Made by a program: the position numbers and the translations under genes. From Aradus depressus (lineage: Eukaryota > Arthropoda > Insecta > Hemiptera > Aradidae), in the NCBI GenBank assembly GCA_963662175.1, contig OY759219.1:25524908-25588907 (forward strand): a stretch of DNA of 64,000 bases. The letters are read 5' to 3'. Positions 44,560-55,924 of this stretch are shown here, piece by piece (the first letter of the stretch is position 1; each line of letters begins with the position of its first letter). The notes under the pieces were generated by a model. The model made no database searches. It worked only from the letters and a program-made list of their open reading frames with translations, and was not told where the DNA came from.

Positions 44560-44775
44560 GTATTCTATTTAGCTCAAGATCTCGGGTCCGAAACCCGCCC
44601 GAGGGAGGGATGTTAAGCAATGGTTTCGAGCTGTACGTTGTCGTTAAAGACCAATGATCCAAGTGAACTAAGTAGGCAAAATTTAGGAGTACAGGTCCAC
44701 CAGAGTGACAAAAGAGCGCTCTGGTAGTAGCCGATATGACCTCATAGTTAAAGCCCTGGAGTCACAATAACTAAC
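44560..44775 (+). mobile_element. SINE-A, degenerate copy
   Basis: TAGCTCAAGATCTCGGGTCC GAAACCCGCC, then GATGTTAAGCAATGGTTTCG, CACCAGAGTGACAAAAGAGC and GCCGATATGACCTCATAGTT. The head and several internal blocks are deleted. Confidence 0.8.
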
Positions 44776-44892
44776 TAATAACAACTTAAAACTATAATAA
44801 CGCTCCTGAAACCCAAATCTAGGTATATACGTTATTAATTTATGTCTATTCCTACTTCCTTATAGTATAATATAATATGGTTAGGTTAGGTT

Positions 44893-45168
44893 TTATGACT
44901 CATGTCCGGGCTTTAACTACGAGGTCATATCGCCTACTACCAGAGCGCTCTTTCGTCACTCTGGTGGACATGAGCCCGACTCTACTGTGGGAGTAAATTT
45001 TTATTCACCTAGGGCAGGGGTCTTTAATGAGTACCTGACATTGCACAATCCGAAGGACGGCGTGCTTAAGTTTATTTTACTTCCCAGATAAAATAAACTA
45101 AGGGCCTCGGTCGGGTTTCGAACCCACGTTCTTGAGCTCAGAAGACAAGCACGCATACCACTGAGCTG
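44893..45168 (-). mobile_element. SINE-A copy
   Basis: Near full length on the minus strand with A and B boxes, but missing the TAAGCGATGGTCC segment (the core jumps from TCCTTCGGATTGTGC to AATGTCAGG). It ends at GCTCAGTGG, losing the first few bases of the head. Confidence 0.88.
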
Positions 45169-45169
45169 A

Positions 45170-45826
45170 AATCCGAAATCCTGCGAAAATCCGATATCGA
45201 GGTTTCAACGGATTTTCACGTTTCAAGGCCTCCTAAATTTTTTGTTTTGACCATTTTCGCAATTATGTGTGTCTGCGCGTGTATGTGATTGGAACGTTGT
45301 GAACGGTCTACCGCAAAAACGATTGTAGCTATGAACTAGATATTTGAAATGAAAATAACAAATGTCCTAACTTATATCTGATTAGGTTTTGGCAAAAATC
45401 GGACGAAAATTGAGACCACTTTACTTAGGGGCCTACCGCTTATCTTTATGACCAACTAAATACAAAAAACAAATATGAAAACTAAAAGATATATTTTATA
45501 TGCAATAAGATTCTTCGCAGGTCGTCCGATTTTTGAGATACATGTCGAAAACTGTCCTGAAATGTAATTTTGAAACACATATTTTTAGACGCTTCCTTAA
45601 TTTACCCGAAAACAGTTAGTTCTATCGAAAAATTGATTCTTACTAAAAATGTTCCTTATTAAATTTCCAATCCCAATTAACTCCTCAGATTTGGGATAGG
45701 ATCAATACGACAAACGTTATAGTTCCTCAAACAATGAAAAATAAATTTTATAGGAAATATTTCAAAATAATATTTTAATTGTATCCCATAGCAACGAATT
45801 ATAAAATATTCTTTATTATTAGTGGG
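45170..45826. repeat. Interspersed repeat, unclassified
   Basis: Resembles 19120-19330 and parts of 38760-38960 and 41340-41420 (AAAATCGGACGAA, GAGATCGAG/ATATCGAGGTTT, TTCACGTTTCAA, CCTAATTAAATTTCCAATCC). No coding potential. Confidence 0.5.
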
Positions 45827-45827
45827 G

Positions 45828-46140
45828 GGCGCCGGTAGCTCAGTGGTATGCGTGCTTGCTTACTGAGCTCAATATTGCGGGCTCGAAATCCAGCCGATCT
45901 GGGAGGTAAAATAAACTTAAGCATGTCGTCCTTCGGAAGGAACATTAAGGAATGGCCCCGAGCCTGTACGATATCAGGTACTCGTTAAAGACCCCTACCC
46001 TAGGTGAATAAAAATTTAGGGTTCGCAAAGTTTTGCACTCCCATAGTAGATAGAGTCGGGCTCATGTCTACCGGAGTGACGAAAGAGTGCTCTGGTAGTA
46101 GGCGATATGAACTTGTTGTTAAAGCCCGAGCTGAGTCATA
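45828..46140 (+). mobile_element. SINE-A, near-complete copy
   Basis: GGCGCCGGTAGCTCAGTGGT, GGCTCGAAATCC (degenerate B box), CTGGGAGGTAAAATAAACTT, GTCGTCCTTCGGAAGGAACA, GACCCCTACCCTAGGTGAAT, CCGGAGTGACGAAAGAGTGC. The segment between the B box and CTGGGAGG is shortened. Confidence 0.88.
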
Positions 46141-46759
46141 TTAAGTAAACTATATTTGGTAGTTTTTATGAAAAAATATAAAAATAAATTACACATCATT
46201 CTCAATCCCGCACCCCATTCTCAAAATCATTCTATTCTGGCATTACTGGGTATAAGAAAGTACTGTAATGGCCACATATTTTTTAAAAATATTTATATAC
46301 TTTTTGCCTTACCGCACCTAATCACATCCAAAAAAGTCTCCTCAACACATTTCTGGAGAGGACACTCCTTCAGAGCCTCAGGACCATCAAAAGTGTTGAA
46401 CTGTCACTGATAGCTGACCGCTCACTCATATGCAATTATGATTAGTGAAGTAGTCATGAGTCGCTAGCAATTCACCCATATGGTAGTCAACTCAGCGACC
46501 AACACTAATTACCGCCAGCCGACTCATAGCTAAATTAGTCCTGCCCATTAGTGCACTATCGATAGTGATTAAAGACCAGGATATATGTTATGTGGAATTG
46601 GATAGATGCAGCTCATAAAGTACTTAATGGCTTCCACTCTCTCTGTTAAATAATTCCACCTTAAATATTTCCTAGTTATAAAATAAATAAAGTCCGAGCC
46701 GGCGCGACGATAGAGGAAAAGCAGACGGCCGCAGGGGGCGACACTACGGCAGTCAATTA
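46141..46759. other. Intergenic, unassigned
   Basis: 46195-46270 (CTCAATCCCGCACCCCATTC, CTGGCATTACTGGGTATA) resembles 38350-38420, so another dispersed repeat is likely. 46690-46745 is GC-rich (GAGCCGGCGCGACGATAGAG) without a recognised function. Confidence 0.4.
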
Positions 46760-46832
46760 TTCCTTAAATTTTTATTCACATAGGATAGGGTTCTTCAACG
46801 AGTATGTGACATCGAACAGCCTTGAGAACGTC
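46760..46832 (-). mobile_element. SINE-A fragment
   Basis: CTTAAATTTTTATTCACATA GGATAGGGTTCTTCAACGAG and GAACGTCGCCT keep SINE-A order. It resembles the 58800-58860 copy most. Confidence 0.7.
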
Positions 46833-47109
46833 GCCTGAAAAACTCGAAAAACTGAAAAATGATTTACATATGTATTAATGTACATTTATACACATTCTTA
46901 ATACACTTTTTTTTTACTTTACAGTACGTATATTATATACTAGCAGTAATACCCGGCGTTGCTCGGGGAACTTTGACTTTTCTCCTAATATCTCTCATTC
47001 GAATCCAATTCAATTTTTCAGAAAATATGTCAAAACGGTACCTCAAAGCCCACTTATATTCCACATTTCTTCCTTGATAATTTTAGTTGGAACCAAACGG
47101 TAACTTATT

Positions 47110-48423
47110 TTATCTTACATATGGAGTCTATCGAGCTCAGGATCGCCACCTAGAAATCTAGCAAAGGCATTTAGGTCAAATGTTTTAATCGAGAAGATAA
47201 AAATAAATTTGAGCACGTCGTTCTTCAGATTGGACTTTAGGCTATGATCGAGGGCCTTTTTCAGGTGCTCGATAATGAGTCGTATGTTATGTAACTAAAC
47301 TTGGGTAGCTGAAATTTCACTTAGGTTAAAAAAACCTTGAGCACGTCGTCCTTCGGATGGGACTTTCCCGATACATCTGAATCTTTCTTTGGTTGAACAT
47401 CTTCATTTCTGGATGCTTCCTATCCTACCAACATAGTATTAATTTATTTTTCAGAAAATATGTCAAAACGGTACCTCAAAGCCCACTTATATTCCACATT
47501 TCTTTCTTGATAATTTTAGTTGGAACCAAACGGTAACTTATTTTATCATACATATGGAGTCTATCGAGCTCAGGATCGCCACTTAGAAATCTAGCCAAGG
47601 TACTTAGGTCAGATGTTTTATTCGAGAAGATAAAAATAAATTTGAGCACGTCGTCCTTCGGATTGGACTTTAGGCTATGATCGAGGGCCTTTTCGTATGT
47701 CAGGTACTCGATATTGAGTCGTATGTTATGTATCTAAACCTGAGTAGGTGACATTTCATTTAGGTTAAAAATTACTTTGAGCACATCGTCCTTCGGATGG
47801 GACTTTCCCAATATATCTGAATCTGTCTATCAGTTTCAACAAATATTAAATCTATAAACCGTTAAAAAGCAGGAAATTTGAAGAATGGTATTTAGCCCGA
47901 CTTTTTTCGAAAAACATTTTTATTTCGATTCTTGTGTAGGATTCAGATACCCCGGTTGTTCAGCAGTTTTAACAAATATTAAATCTAAAAACCGTTTAAA
48001 AGCGAGAAATCTGAAGAATGGAGTTTACCGAGCTGAGGATCGCCATTTCGAAATCTAGCCAAGTCTATTAGGTCAGATGTTTTAATCGGGAAAATAAAAA
48101 TAAATTTGAGCACGTCGTCCTTCGGATTGGACTTTAGGCTATGATCGAGGGCCTTTTCGTATGTCAGGTACTCGATAATGAGTCGTATGTTATGTATCTA
48201 AACCTGAGTAGGCGACATTTCATTTAGGTTAAAAATTACTTGAGCACGTCGTCCTTCGGATGGGACTTTCCCGATACATCTGAATCTTTCTTTGGTTGAC
48301 CATCTTCGTTTCTGGATGCTGCCTATCTACCAACATAGCTGTATTAATTTTTTTTTTCAGAAAATATGTCAAACCGGTACCTCAAAGCCCACTTATATTC
48401 CACATTTCTTTCTTGATAATTTT
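47110..48423. repeat. Diverged SINE-derived satellite, left of the LINE
   Basis: Same satellite as at 1-2162 (TATCGAGCTCAGGATCGCCA, GAGCACGTCGTCCTTCGGAT, AAACCGTTAAAAAGC) plus an added module absent from the first arrays (TTTTTCAGAAAATATGTCAA AACGGTACCTCAAAGCCCAC). Monomers start near 47128, 47557 and 48024. Confidence 0.85.
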
Positions 48424-48434
48424 AGTTGGTACCA
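48424..48434. repeat. Target-site duplication, left of the Jockey LINE
   Basis: AGTTGGTACCA, repeated exactly at 52651-52661. Confidence 0.92.
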
Positions 48435-48581
48435 GAAAAAACAGCTGTTTTGGCTATAAAGTGCTTAACACGCATTAAAGTTTGTTAACATTTATTATTA
48501 ATATTGTGACAGTGTTATAAGTTTTTATAATACTAAACAGTGACAAAGACACTCAGAAGTTCTCCCTCTGTTTGGGTGAGA

Positions 48582-49913
48582 ATGAAACCCGGCGTTTCGA
48601 AACGAGAACAGTCTAATAATTTTAATATTCAAAATTCTAACCTTGCCGATATCAAGCAAATAAACAATGTAGCCGGAACAGGTGAGATGATATCTACTTT
48701 TTTACCTGCTAAGAGGCAGCTCTCTTCAAGCTGTGAGGACTCTGGGATATCAATGGCAGTAGACGGCGGCCAAGTAGTCCCTGATAACAGAGCCATCTCC
48801 CAGGAGCCTCAGCTGAAGAGGAACCGATATACTTTACAAATCACACCCACACCAACACCAACACAGAACAGATACGAGCCACTTCTCACTCTCCAGGACG
48901 GTCAGGAGACAACCCAACCGACAAAGCCAGACGGACAGCCTACCCCTAACAGACAGACCAAGATCCCTCCAATCTTTCTTTGTGAGGCTGATAATTATCA
49001 GCTGGTCATTACCGAGTTAAAAAGTTTAATTTGTTCGCCGTTTGAAACAAAACAGTGCAACAAAAAAATAAAGATCAGCCTCACAACGACTGATGACTAT
49101 CGCAAAGTGACGAAATTTTATGACGACAATAAGGTGAAATACTACACCTTTGTCAATCCCGAAGACAGGAAACTCTCCGTAATTATACGGGGAGTTCCTT
49201 ACTCACTGACCGACACAGAAATAACAGACGAACTGACCCCGACATACCCTGTTATAAAAGTCACCCGGATCCTGAACCACGACAGACGCCCCACACCCCT
49301 CTGTGCAGTTGAGCTGGAGAACATCCCATCTGGAGAGGCCATATTTCAACTGACGCGGCTCTACTATACAGTTGTTAAAGTGGAGCCACGCCGACGTTCC
49401 AGCCGAGTTGTACAGTGCACAAACTGCCAATCTTTTGGTCATACCAAAAACTTTTGCCGACTGGACCCCAAATGTGTGAAGTGCGGGGAGGACCACCACT
49501 TCACAGCATGCCCCTCCAGACAGAAGAAGGTAGACTCTCCCAAGTGTGCCAACTGCCAGGGCAACCATCCAGCCAGCTACAGAGGGTGTGCTTCCTACAA
49601 GACATACGTAGACAGGACTACCAGACAGGCCCAACCTAAACGACAAGATCCTCCCAATGCACCACCCAAAGGACAACCCCCAAGACAGACCCCGGATCGA
49701 CCGAACAGCTGGTTCGACCAAAGTAGACCTCGACCCTTCCAACCTCGACCTCAACCTAACTTACCCAGCAGCCAAGACAACCAACCAGCTAACGACATGA
49801 CTGACCTCACCAACACAATAATCACCTTTCTCAAACCATTTATCCCTATCATAAAATCATTTTTATCTAATCTCCTCACCCAAGTATTTTCATTTAACAA
49901 TGGTGGACCCTAA
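48582..49913 (+). CDS. LINE ORF1: gag-like nucleic-acid-binding protein
   Basis: 443 residues from the first ATG at 48582; the frame is open slightly upstream but without a Met. Residues 1-150 are polar and low in complexity with Thr/Pro repeats. Residues about 172-275 fit the PRE_C2HC region of Jockey gag proteins (VIIRGVPYSLTDTEITDEL, then AVELENIPSGEAIFQLTRLY). Three zinc knuckles follow at about 279-346: CTNCQSFGHTKNFC, CVKCGEDHHFTAC and CANCQGNHPASYRGC, the last being a Jockey signature. A Pro/Gln/Arg-rich tail ends the protein. ORF1 proteins of this type coat LINE RNA and help deliver it to chromatin. The stop overlaps the ORF2 start by 14 bases. Confidence 0.93.
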   Translation: MKPGVSKREQSNNFNIQNSNLADIKQINNVAGTGEMISTFLPAKRQLSSSCEDSGISMAVDGGQVVPDNRAISQEPQLKRNRYTLQITPTPTPTQNRYEPLLTLQDGQETTQPTKPDGQPTPNRQTKIPPIFLCEADNYQLVITELKSLICSPFETKQCNKKIKISLTTTDDYRKVTKFYDDNKVKYYTFVNPEDRKLSVIIRGVPYSLTDTEITDELTPTYPVIKVTRILNHDRRPTPLCAVELENIPSGEAIFQLTRLYYTVVKVEPRRRSSRVVQCTNCQSFGHTKNFCRLDPKCVKCGEDHHFTACPSRQKKVDSPKCANCQGNHPASYRGCASYKTYVDRTTRQAQPKRQDPPNAPPKGQPPRQTPDRPNSWFDQSRPRPFQPRPQPNLPSSQDNQPANDMTDLTNTIITFLKPFIPIIKSFLSNLLTQVFSFNNGGP

Positions 49914-52464
49914 TTTAAATATTTTTCATAATTTATCCATCCTTAACTGGAACGCTGACGGAATAAAAAACAGACGAACTATACTCTCGGACTTTTTAAC
50001 TCGCTACAACATCGACATCATTTGTATCACAGAAACTCACCTCCATAATACCGACAAATTCAAGCTAAAAGGGTACACCATATACAGACAGGACAGACAA
50101 ACCAGATTTGGAGGCGTCGCTGTTTGTATAAAAAAGAACCTCGCACACTCTCAGCTTCTCTTACCCACACTTCAACAGCTGGAAGCCGTTGGAGCCACAC
50201 TCACACTCAACAACAACAGAACACTTAACATAATCTCAGCATACCACCGACCAGGCATCAGAATTCACCAGACGGATTTTGAACACATTTTCACTGGGGG
50301 GCCGACTATATTACTAGGTGACCTAAATAGTAAAAACACAATTTGGGGATGTAGACGGACAAACAACAACGGGACAAGACTCTTGAACATAATTAACAAT
50401 TTAGGCGTACAGATATCAGCACCGGACGAACCGACATTTTATCCTACACAACAGAGATATCTCCCTGACATCCTGGACATTGGACTAGTACAAAATTTTA
50501 CTTTGCCCCTTTATCACGAACCACTGACAGAACTCGACTCAGACCATCTTCCAGTCGTGTGTACCTTCAAAGTGAACCCGAAACAGGCAGAACATCTGCC
50601 TAGACTGATACAGGGGAAAATAGATTGGGACGCGTTTAGATGGGAGATGGACAAAAACATAGACATCCCTTTGCATTACGACAATACCGAAGACATAGAC
50701 GACTCACTGAAATATTTCACTCAAGCTATTTACACATCTATACACAACTCAACATACAATCACAACAAGGACCAACGCAACATGCGACAAAATAAGACCC
50801 CTACACGCATACTTAACATGATACACGACAAAAATACACTCCGCAAACACTGGCAACGAACACGCGATCCACAAGAGAAGCGAGAGCTGAACCGACTGAC
50901 AAGACTTATACGATGGGAATTGGACAATGACAGAATCAACAGATACCGACAATACACCAGCGACTTTACGCCTGGAGACAGCAACCTTTGGAAGGAAACA
51001 CGACGCCTCCTCAGACAAGACCCTGGCCTCCCGCCCCTGACAAACGGACAGAATACTGTAACAACGGTCAAGGACAAGAGTGAGCTAGTGGCCCAGCACC
51101 TTGAACAGAAATTCAGAACTCATGACACACAAGATCACGAAACACTCCACACAGTCCACGAATTTCTTTCCACCCCACTCCACACCGCAGAACCACATAT
51201 ACAGTACACAAACCCGTCAGAAATTACACTATACATCCGGAGACTCCCCAACAAGAAGGCCCCCGGTGAAGACCTCATCCCCAACATCGTCCTCAAGAAC
51301 CTGCCTCCAAGAAGCATCGCTTATCTTACAGGGCTGTTCAATGGCTGTTTAAGGAGAGGATACTTTCCTGACACGTGGAAGAATGCTATCGTTGTTGTCT
51401 TTCATAAGCATGGCAAGCCAAAACAAGACCCCAACAGCTACAGGCCGATAAGCCTTCTAAATTCATTTTCTAAGATTTTTGAAAAGATTATATCGAAAAG
51501 GCTTACTGAATATCTAGAAGACACCATACCGTCCCACCAGTTTGGCTTCAAAGCCAAACACTCTGCAGTCCAGCAGCTACAACGGGTGACCGAAACGATT
51601 GTCCACGGCTTCGAGGCGAAGAATTACACCACCGCCGTATTCTTGGATGTAGCCGCAGCCTTTGACACCGTTTGGCATCAGGGGCTGTTGTACAAACTAA
51701 AGAAAAGCTTGTTACCCAAATACATCGTTGGTCTTATATCCTCTTTTCTCCATGGCAGGACGTTCCAGGTGAGAGTCAGTAACGCACTGAGCACCAAGAG
51801 AAGGATTACCGCTGGGGTCCCTCAAGGTGCTATTCTGAGCCCCCTCCTTTTTAGTTTGTACACCCACGACATCCCCGAAACTCCCACGGCAACATTAGCC
51901 ACCTATGCCGATGACACAATGATCGCCTGTCAGCATAGTGTCCTCTCCGTCGCCATTGAACAGCTCCAGGAAGCCCTGACAGAAGTTTCTCTCTGGTTCT
52001 CAAAATGGAGACTAACACTGAACATAGGGAAAACTGAAGCTAAAATATTCACTCTCCGCAGATTCTCCATAGAAGAACAACGTCAGCTGCAAATTGATGA
52101 CCTCCCCATTCTCTGGAATCCTAAGGACCAGGGTGTGCGCTATCTTGGAGTACTTTTAGATACACGACTCACATGGAAACTACACATTAACAGAAAACTA
52201 CAGCTAGCATATTCACGACTTAACACCCTCTACCCTCTCATAAACAGAAACACGCCACTTAAACATACGTGTACTATTCTCTTATACAAGACACTCCTAC
52301 TTCCACTTCTAACATACGCCTGTCCAGTCTGGATCGGTACCAGCAGCACTAACATTAAACGACTACAAACATTTCAGAATAAAGTACTCCGAATAGCAAC
52401 AAACGCACCCTGGTTTGTGAGGAATCGGGTGTTCCTCTTTTTGCAGCTCACATCGAGAAACTAG
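49900..52464 (+). CDS. LINE ORF2: AP endonuclease and reverse transcriptase (3' end frameshifted)
   Basis: 854 residues. The endonuclease (about 1-225) shows LSILNWNADGIKNRR, ICITETHL with the catalytic Glu, LLGDLNSKN and LDSDHLPVVC. The reverse transcriptase (about 440-720) shows HGKPKQDPNSYRPISLLNS, FLDVAAAFDTVW (first catalytic Asp near 583), AGVPQGAILSPLLFSLY and YADDTMIA with the Asp pair at 671-672, then RYLGVLLDTRLTWKLHI. There is no RNase H, as usual for Jockey. Near 52430 a small deletion shifts the frame: the encoded end FLFLQLTSRN is aberrant, while the expected C-terminal 49 codons continue in another frame at 52431-52580. ORF2 starts at an ATG overlapping ORF1 (ATGGTGGACCCTAA), suggesting reinitiation. 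It performs target-primed reverse transcription; loss of the tail may weaken it. Confidence 0.93.
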   Translation: MVDPNLNIFHNLSILNWNADGIKNRRTILSDFLTRYNIDIICITETHLHNTDKFKLKGYTIYRQDRQTRFGGVAVCIKKNLAHSQLLLPTLQQLEAVGATLTLNNNRTLNIISAYHRPGIRIHQTDFEHIFTGGPTILLGDLNSKNTIWGCRRTNNNGTRLLNIINNLGVQISAPDEPTFYPTQQRYLPDILDIGLVQNFTLPLYHEPLTELDSDHLPVVCTFKVNPKQAEHLPRLIQGKIDWDAFRWEMDKNIDIPLHYDNTEDIDDSLKYFTQAIYTSIHNSTYNHNKDQRNMRQNKTPTRILNMIHDKNTLRKHWQRTRDPQEKRELNRLTRLIRWELDNDRINRYRQYTSDFTPGDSNLWKETRRLLRQDPGLPPLTNGQNTVTTVKDKSELVAQHLEQKFRTHDTQDHETLHTVHEFLSTPLHTAEPHIQYTNPSEITLYIRRLPNKKAPGEDLIPNIVLKNLPPRSIAYLTGLFNGCLRRGYFPDTWKNAIVVVFHKHGKPKQDPNSYRPISLLNSFSKIFEKIISKRLTEYLEDTIPSHQFGFKAKHSAVQQLQRVTETIVHGFEAKNYTTAVFLDVAAAFDTVWHQGLLYKLKKSLLPKYIVGLISSFLHGRTFQVRVSNALSTKRRITAGVPQGAILSPLLFSLYTHDIPETPTATLATYADDTMIACQHSVLSVAIEQLQEALTEVSLWFSKWRLTLNIGKTEAKIFTLRRFSIEEQRQLQIDDLPILWNPKDQGVRYLGVLLDTRLTWKLHINRKLQLAYSRLNTLYPLINRNTPLKHTCTILLYKTLLLPLLTYACPVWIGTSSTNIKRLQTFQNKVLRIATNAPWFVRNRVFLFLQLTSRN

Positions 52465-52650
52465 TGAAGAATCACCACGAAGCCCTTGTGTATTGTTCCG
52501 GGGCTGTACATTACAGTCTAGGAGCGCCTACTCCTGGGAGGCGACTCAAACAAAGACTGTACCAAGACTTTCTATTTTAAATCCTTTATTTTATATATTT
52601 GTGTATAGCATCTTGTTTTGCTGGTCCAAATAAATGTTATTATTATTATT

Positions 52651-52661
52651 AGTTGGTACCA
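52651..52661. repeat. Target-site duplication, right of the Jockey LINE
   Basis: AGTTGGTACCA, identical to 48424-48434. Satellite text resumes at AACGGTAACTTATTTT. Confidence 0.92.
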
Positions 52662-55591
52662 AACGGTAACTTATTTTATCATACATATGGTGTCTATCGA
52701 GCTCAGGATCGCCACTTAGAAATCTAGCCAAGGCACTTAGGTCAGATGTTTTAATCGGGAAAATAAAAATAAATTTGAGCACGTCGTAGGATTCAGATAC
52801 CCCGGTTGTTCCTCAGTTTTAACAAATATTAAATCTAAAAACCGTTTAAAAGCGAGAAATCTGAAGAATGGAGTTTACCGAGCTCAGGATCGCCATTTCG
52901 AAATCTAGCCAAGTCTATTAGGTCAGATGTTTTAATCGGGAAAATAAAAATAAATTTGAGCACGTTGTCCTTCGGATTGGACTTTAGGCTATGATCGAGG
53001 GCCTTTTTGTATGTCAGGTACTCGATAATGAGTCGTATGTTATGTATCTAAACCTGAGTAGATGACATTTCATTTACGTTAAAAATTACTTGAGCACGTC
53101 GTCCTTCGGATGGGACTTTTCTGGTATATCTGAATCTGTCTATCAGTTTTAACTAATATTAAGCCTATAAACCGTTAAAAAGCGAAAAATTTGAAAAATG
53201 GGGTTTAGCCCGACTTTTTTCGAAAAACATTTTTATTTCGATTTTTATGTAGGATTCAGATATCACGGTTGTTATCTATCAGTTTTAACAAATATTAAAT
53301 CTAAAAACCGTTTAAAAGCGAGAAATTTGAAAAATGGAGTTTACCGGGCTCAGAATCGCCATTTAGAAATGTAGCCAAGTCACTTAGGTCAGATGTTTTA
53401 ATCAGGAAGATAAAAATACATTTGAGCACGTCGTCCTTCGGATTGGACTTTAAGCTATGATCGAGGGCCTTTTCGTATGTCAGGTACTCGATAATGAGTC
53501 GTATGTTATTTATCTAAACCTGGGTAGTTGAAATTTCATTTACGTTAAAAATAACTTGAGCACGTCGTCCTTCGGATTGGACTTCAAGCTATGATCGAGG
53601 GCCTTTTTGTATGTCAGGTACTGGACAATGAGTCGTATGTTTTGTATCTAAACCTGGGTAGCTGAAATTTCTTAGGTTAAAAAAACCTTGAGCACGTCGT
53701 CCTTCGGATGGGACTTTCCTGATATATCTGAATCTGTCTATCAGTTTTAACTAATATTAAGCCTATAAATCGTTAAAAAGCGAAAAATTTGAAGAATGGG
53801 GTTTAGCCCGACTTTTTTCGAAAAACTTTTTTTATTTCGATTTTTGTGTAGGATTCAGATATCACGGTTGTTATCTATCAGTTATAACAAATATTAAATC
53901 TAAAAACCGTTTAAAAGCGAGAAATTTGAAGAATGGAGTTTACCGAGCTCAGAATCGCCATTTAGAAATCTAGCCAAGTCAATTAGGTCAAATGTTTTAA
54001 TCGGGAAGATAAAAATAAATTTGAGCACGTCGTCCTTCGGATTGGACTTTAAGCTATGATCGAGGCCCCTTTTCGTATGTCAGGTACTCGATAATGAGTC
54101 GTATGTTATGTATCTAAACCTGGGTAGCTGACATTTCATTTAGGTTAACAATTATTTGAGCACGTCGTCCTTCGGATGGGACTTTCCCGATACATCTGAA
54201 TCTTCCTTTGGTTGACCATCTTCGTTTCTGGATGCTGCCTATCTTCCAACATTGCTGTATTAATTTGTTTTTCAGAAAATATGTCAAAACGGTACCTCAA
54301 AGCCCACTTATATTCCACATTTCTTCCTTGATAATTTTAGTTGTAACCAAACGGTAACTAATTTTATCATACATATGGAGTCTATCGAGCTCAGGATCGC
54401 CACTTAGAAATCTAGCCAAGGCACTTAGGTCAGATGTATTATTCGAGAAAATAAAAATAAATTTGAGCACGTCGTCCTTCGTATTGGACTTTAGGCTATG
54501 ATCGAGGGCCTTTTCGTATGTCAGGTACGCGATAATGAGTCGTATGTTATGTATCTAAACCTGGGTAGGTGACATTTCATTTAGGTTAAAAATTATTTGA
54601 GCACGTCGTCCTTCGGATGGGACTTTCCCGATACATCTGAATCTTTCTTTGGTTGACCATCTTCGTTTCTGGATGCTGCCTATCTACCAACATTGCTGTA
54701 TTAATTTATTTTTCAGAAAATATGTCAAAACGGTACCTCAAAGCCCACTTATATTCCTTCACATTTCTTTCTTGATAATTTTAGTTGGAACCAAACGGTA
54801 ACTTATTTTATCATACATATGGAGTCTATCGACCTCAGGATCGCCACTTAGAAATCTAGCCAAGGCACTTAGGTCAGATGTTTTATTCGAGAAAATAAAA
54901 ATAAATTTGAGCACGTCGTCCTTCGGATTGGACTTTAGGCTATGATCGAGGGCTTTTTTGTATGTCAGGTAGTGGATAATGAGTCGTATGTTATGTATCT
55001 AAACCTGGATAGCTGAAATTTCACTTAGGTTAAAAATAACCTTGAGCACGTCGTCCTTCGGATGGGACTTTCCCGATATATCTGTATCTTTCTATCAGTT
55101 TTAACAAATATTAAGTCTATAAACCGTTAAAAAGCGAGAAATTTGAAGTATGGGGTTTAGTCCGACTTTTTTCGAAAAACATTTTTATTTCGTTTTTTGT
55201 GTAGGATTCAGATATTACGGTTGTTATATATCAGTTTTAACAAATATTAAATCTAAAAACCGTTTAAAAGCGAGAAATTTGAAGAATGGAGTTTACCGAG
55301 CTCAGGATCGCCATTTCGAAATCTAGCCAAGTCAATTAGGTCAGATGTTTTAATCGGGAAAATAAAAATAAATTTGAGCACGTCGTCCTTCGGATTGGAC
55401 TTTAAGCTATGATCGAGGGCCTTTTCGTATGTCAGGTACTCGATAATGAGTCGTATGTTACGTATCTAAACCTGGGTAGCTGAAATTTCACTTAGGTTAA
55501 AAATAACCTTGAGCACGTCGTCCTTCGGATGGGACTTTCCCGATACATCTGAATCTTTCTTTGGTTGACCATCTTCGTTTCTGGATGCTGC
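52662..55591. repeat. Diverged SINE-derived satellite, right of the LINE
   Basis: About seven monomers with GAGCACGTCGTCCTTCGGAT and TATGATCGAGGGCC...TATGTCAGGTACTCG. The TATGTCAGGTACTCG form is closer to the SINE-A original (GATGTCAGGTACTCG) than the GAATGTGAGGTACTCG of 1-2162. Several monomers carry the AAATATGTCAAAACGGTACC module. Confidence 0.87.
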
Positions 55592-55800
55592 CTAAGAACG
55601 CCGGACACCTTAGATAGTATGCGCCTTGCAACTCCGTGCAACCAGGTATTAATAAGTTCTTAGGAACGCTGGGCAACACAGATAGTATGGATGTAGTTAG
55701 GAATGCTGGGCACCGCTGCTAGTATGTGCCTTGCAACAGCGGATGCCCTGGTATTTTGTGCTCAACAACGCTGGTGATAGCTATTATTTACCGTGCAACA
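55592..55800. repeat. Remnant 66-bp Helentron core in H7
   Basis: TTAGGAACGCTGGGCAACAC AGATAGTATG, GAATGCTGGGCACCGCTGCT AGTATG and TGCCTTGCAACAGCGGATGC: three diverged units. Confidence 0.8.
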
Positions 55801-55924
55801 GTGAACCTCCTAGGTCCCATCTTTAAGAAAGCTCCATGTAAGATTCATTCAGCATTAATGCACCCCCGCCCCTCCCGTCCAAAAGGGTCACAGCCAATTT
55901 GTAAATATTGCTTTTGAAACCATT

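Larger units (their letters stand above)
48435..52650 (+). mobile_element. Full-length Jockey-clade LINE
   Basis: 4,216 bases between perfect 11-bp duplications. It has a 5' UTR of about 150 bases, ORF1 (gag-like), ORF2 (endonuclease plus reverse transcriptase), a short 3' UTR with AATAAA at 52629 and a (TTA)n tail. Insertion split a satellite monomer at TTTTAGTTGG. A perfect duplication and one intact ORF indicate a recent insertion; ORF2 has one frame break near its end. Confidence 0.93.

Noticed and set aside
49203..49754. 183-codon minus-strand frame
   Set aside because: It lies antisense to LINE ORF1, which has clear zinc knuckles.
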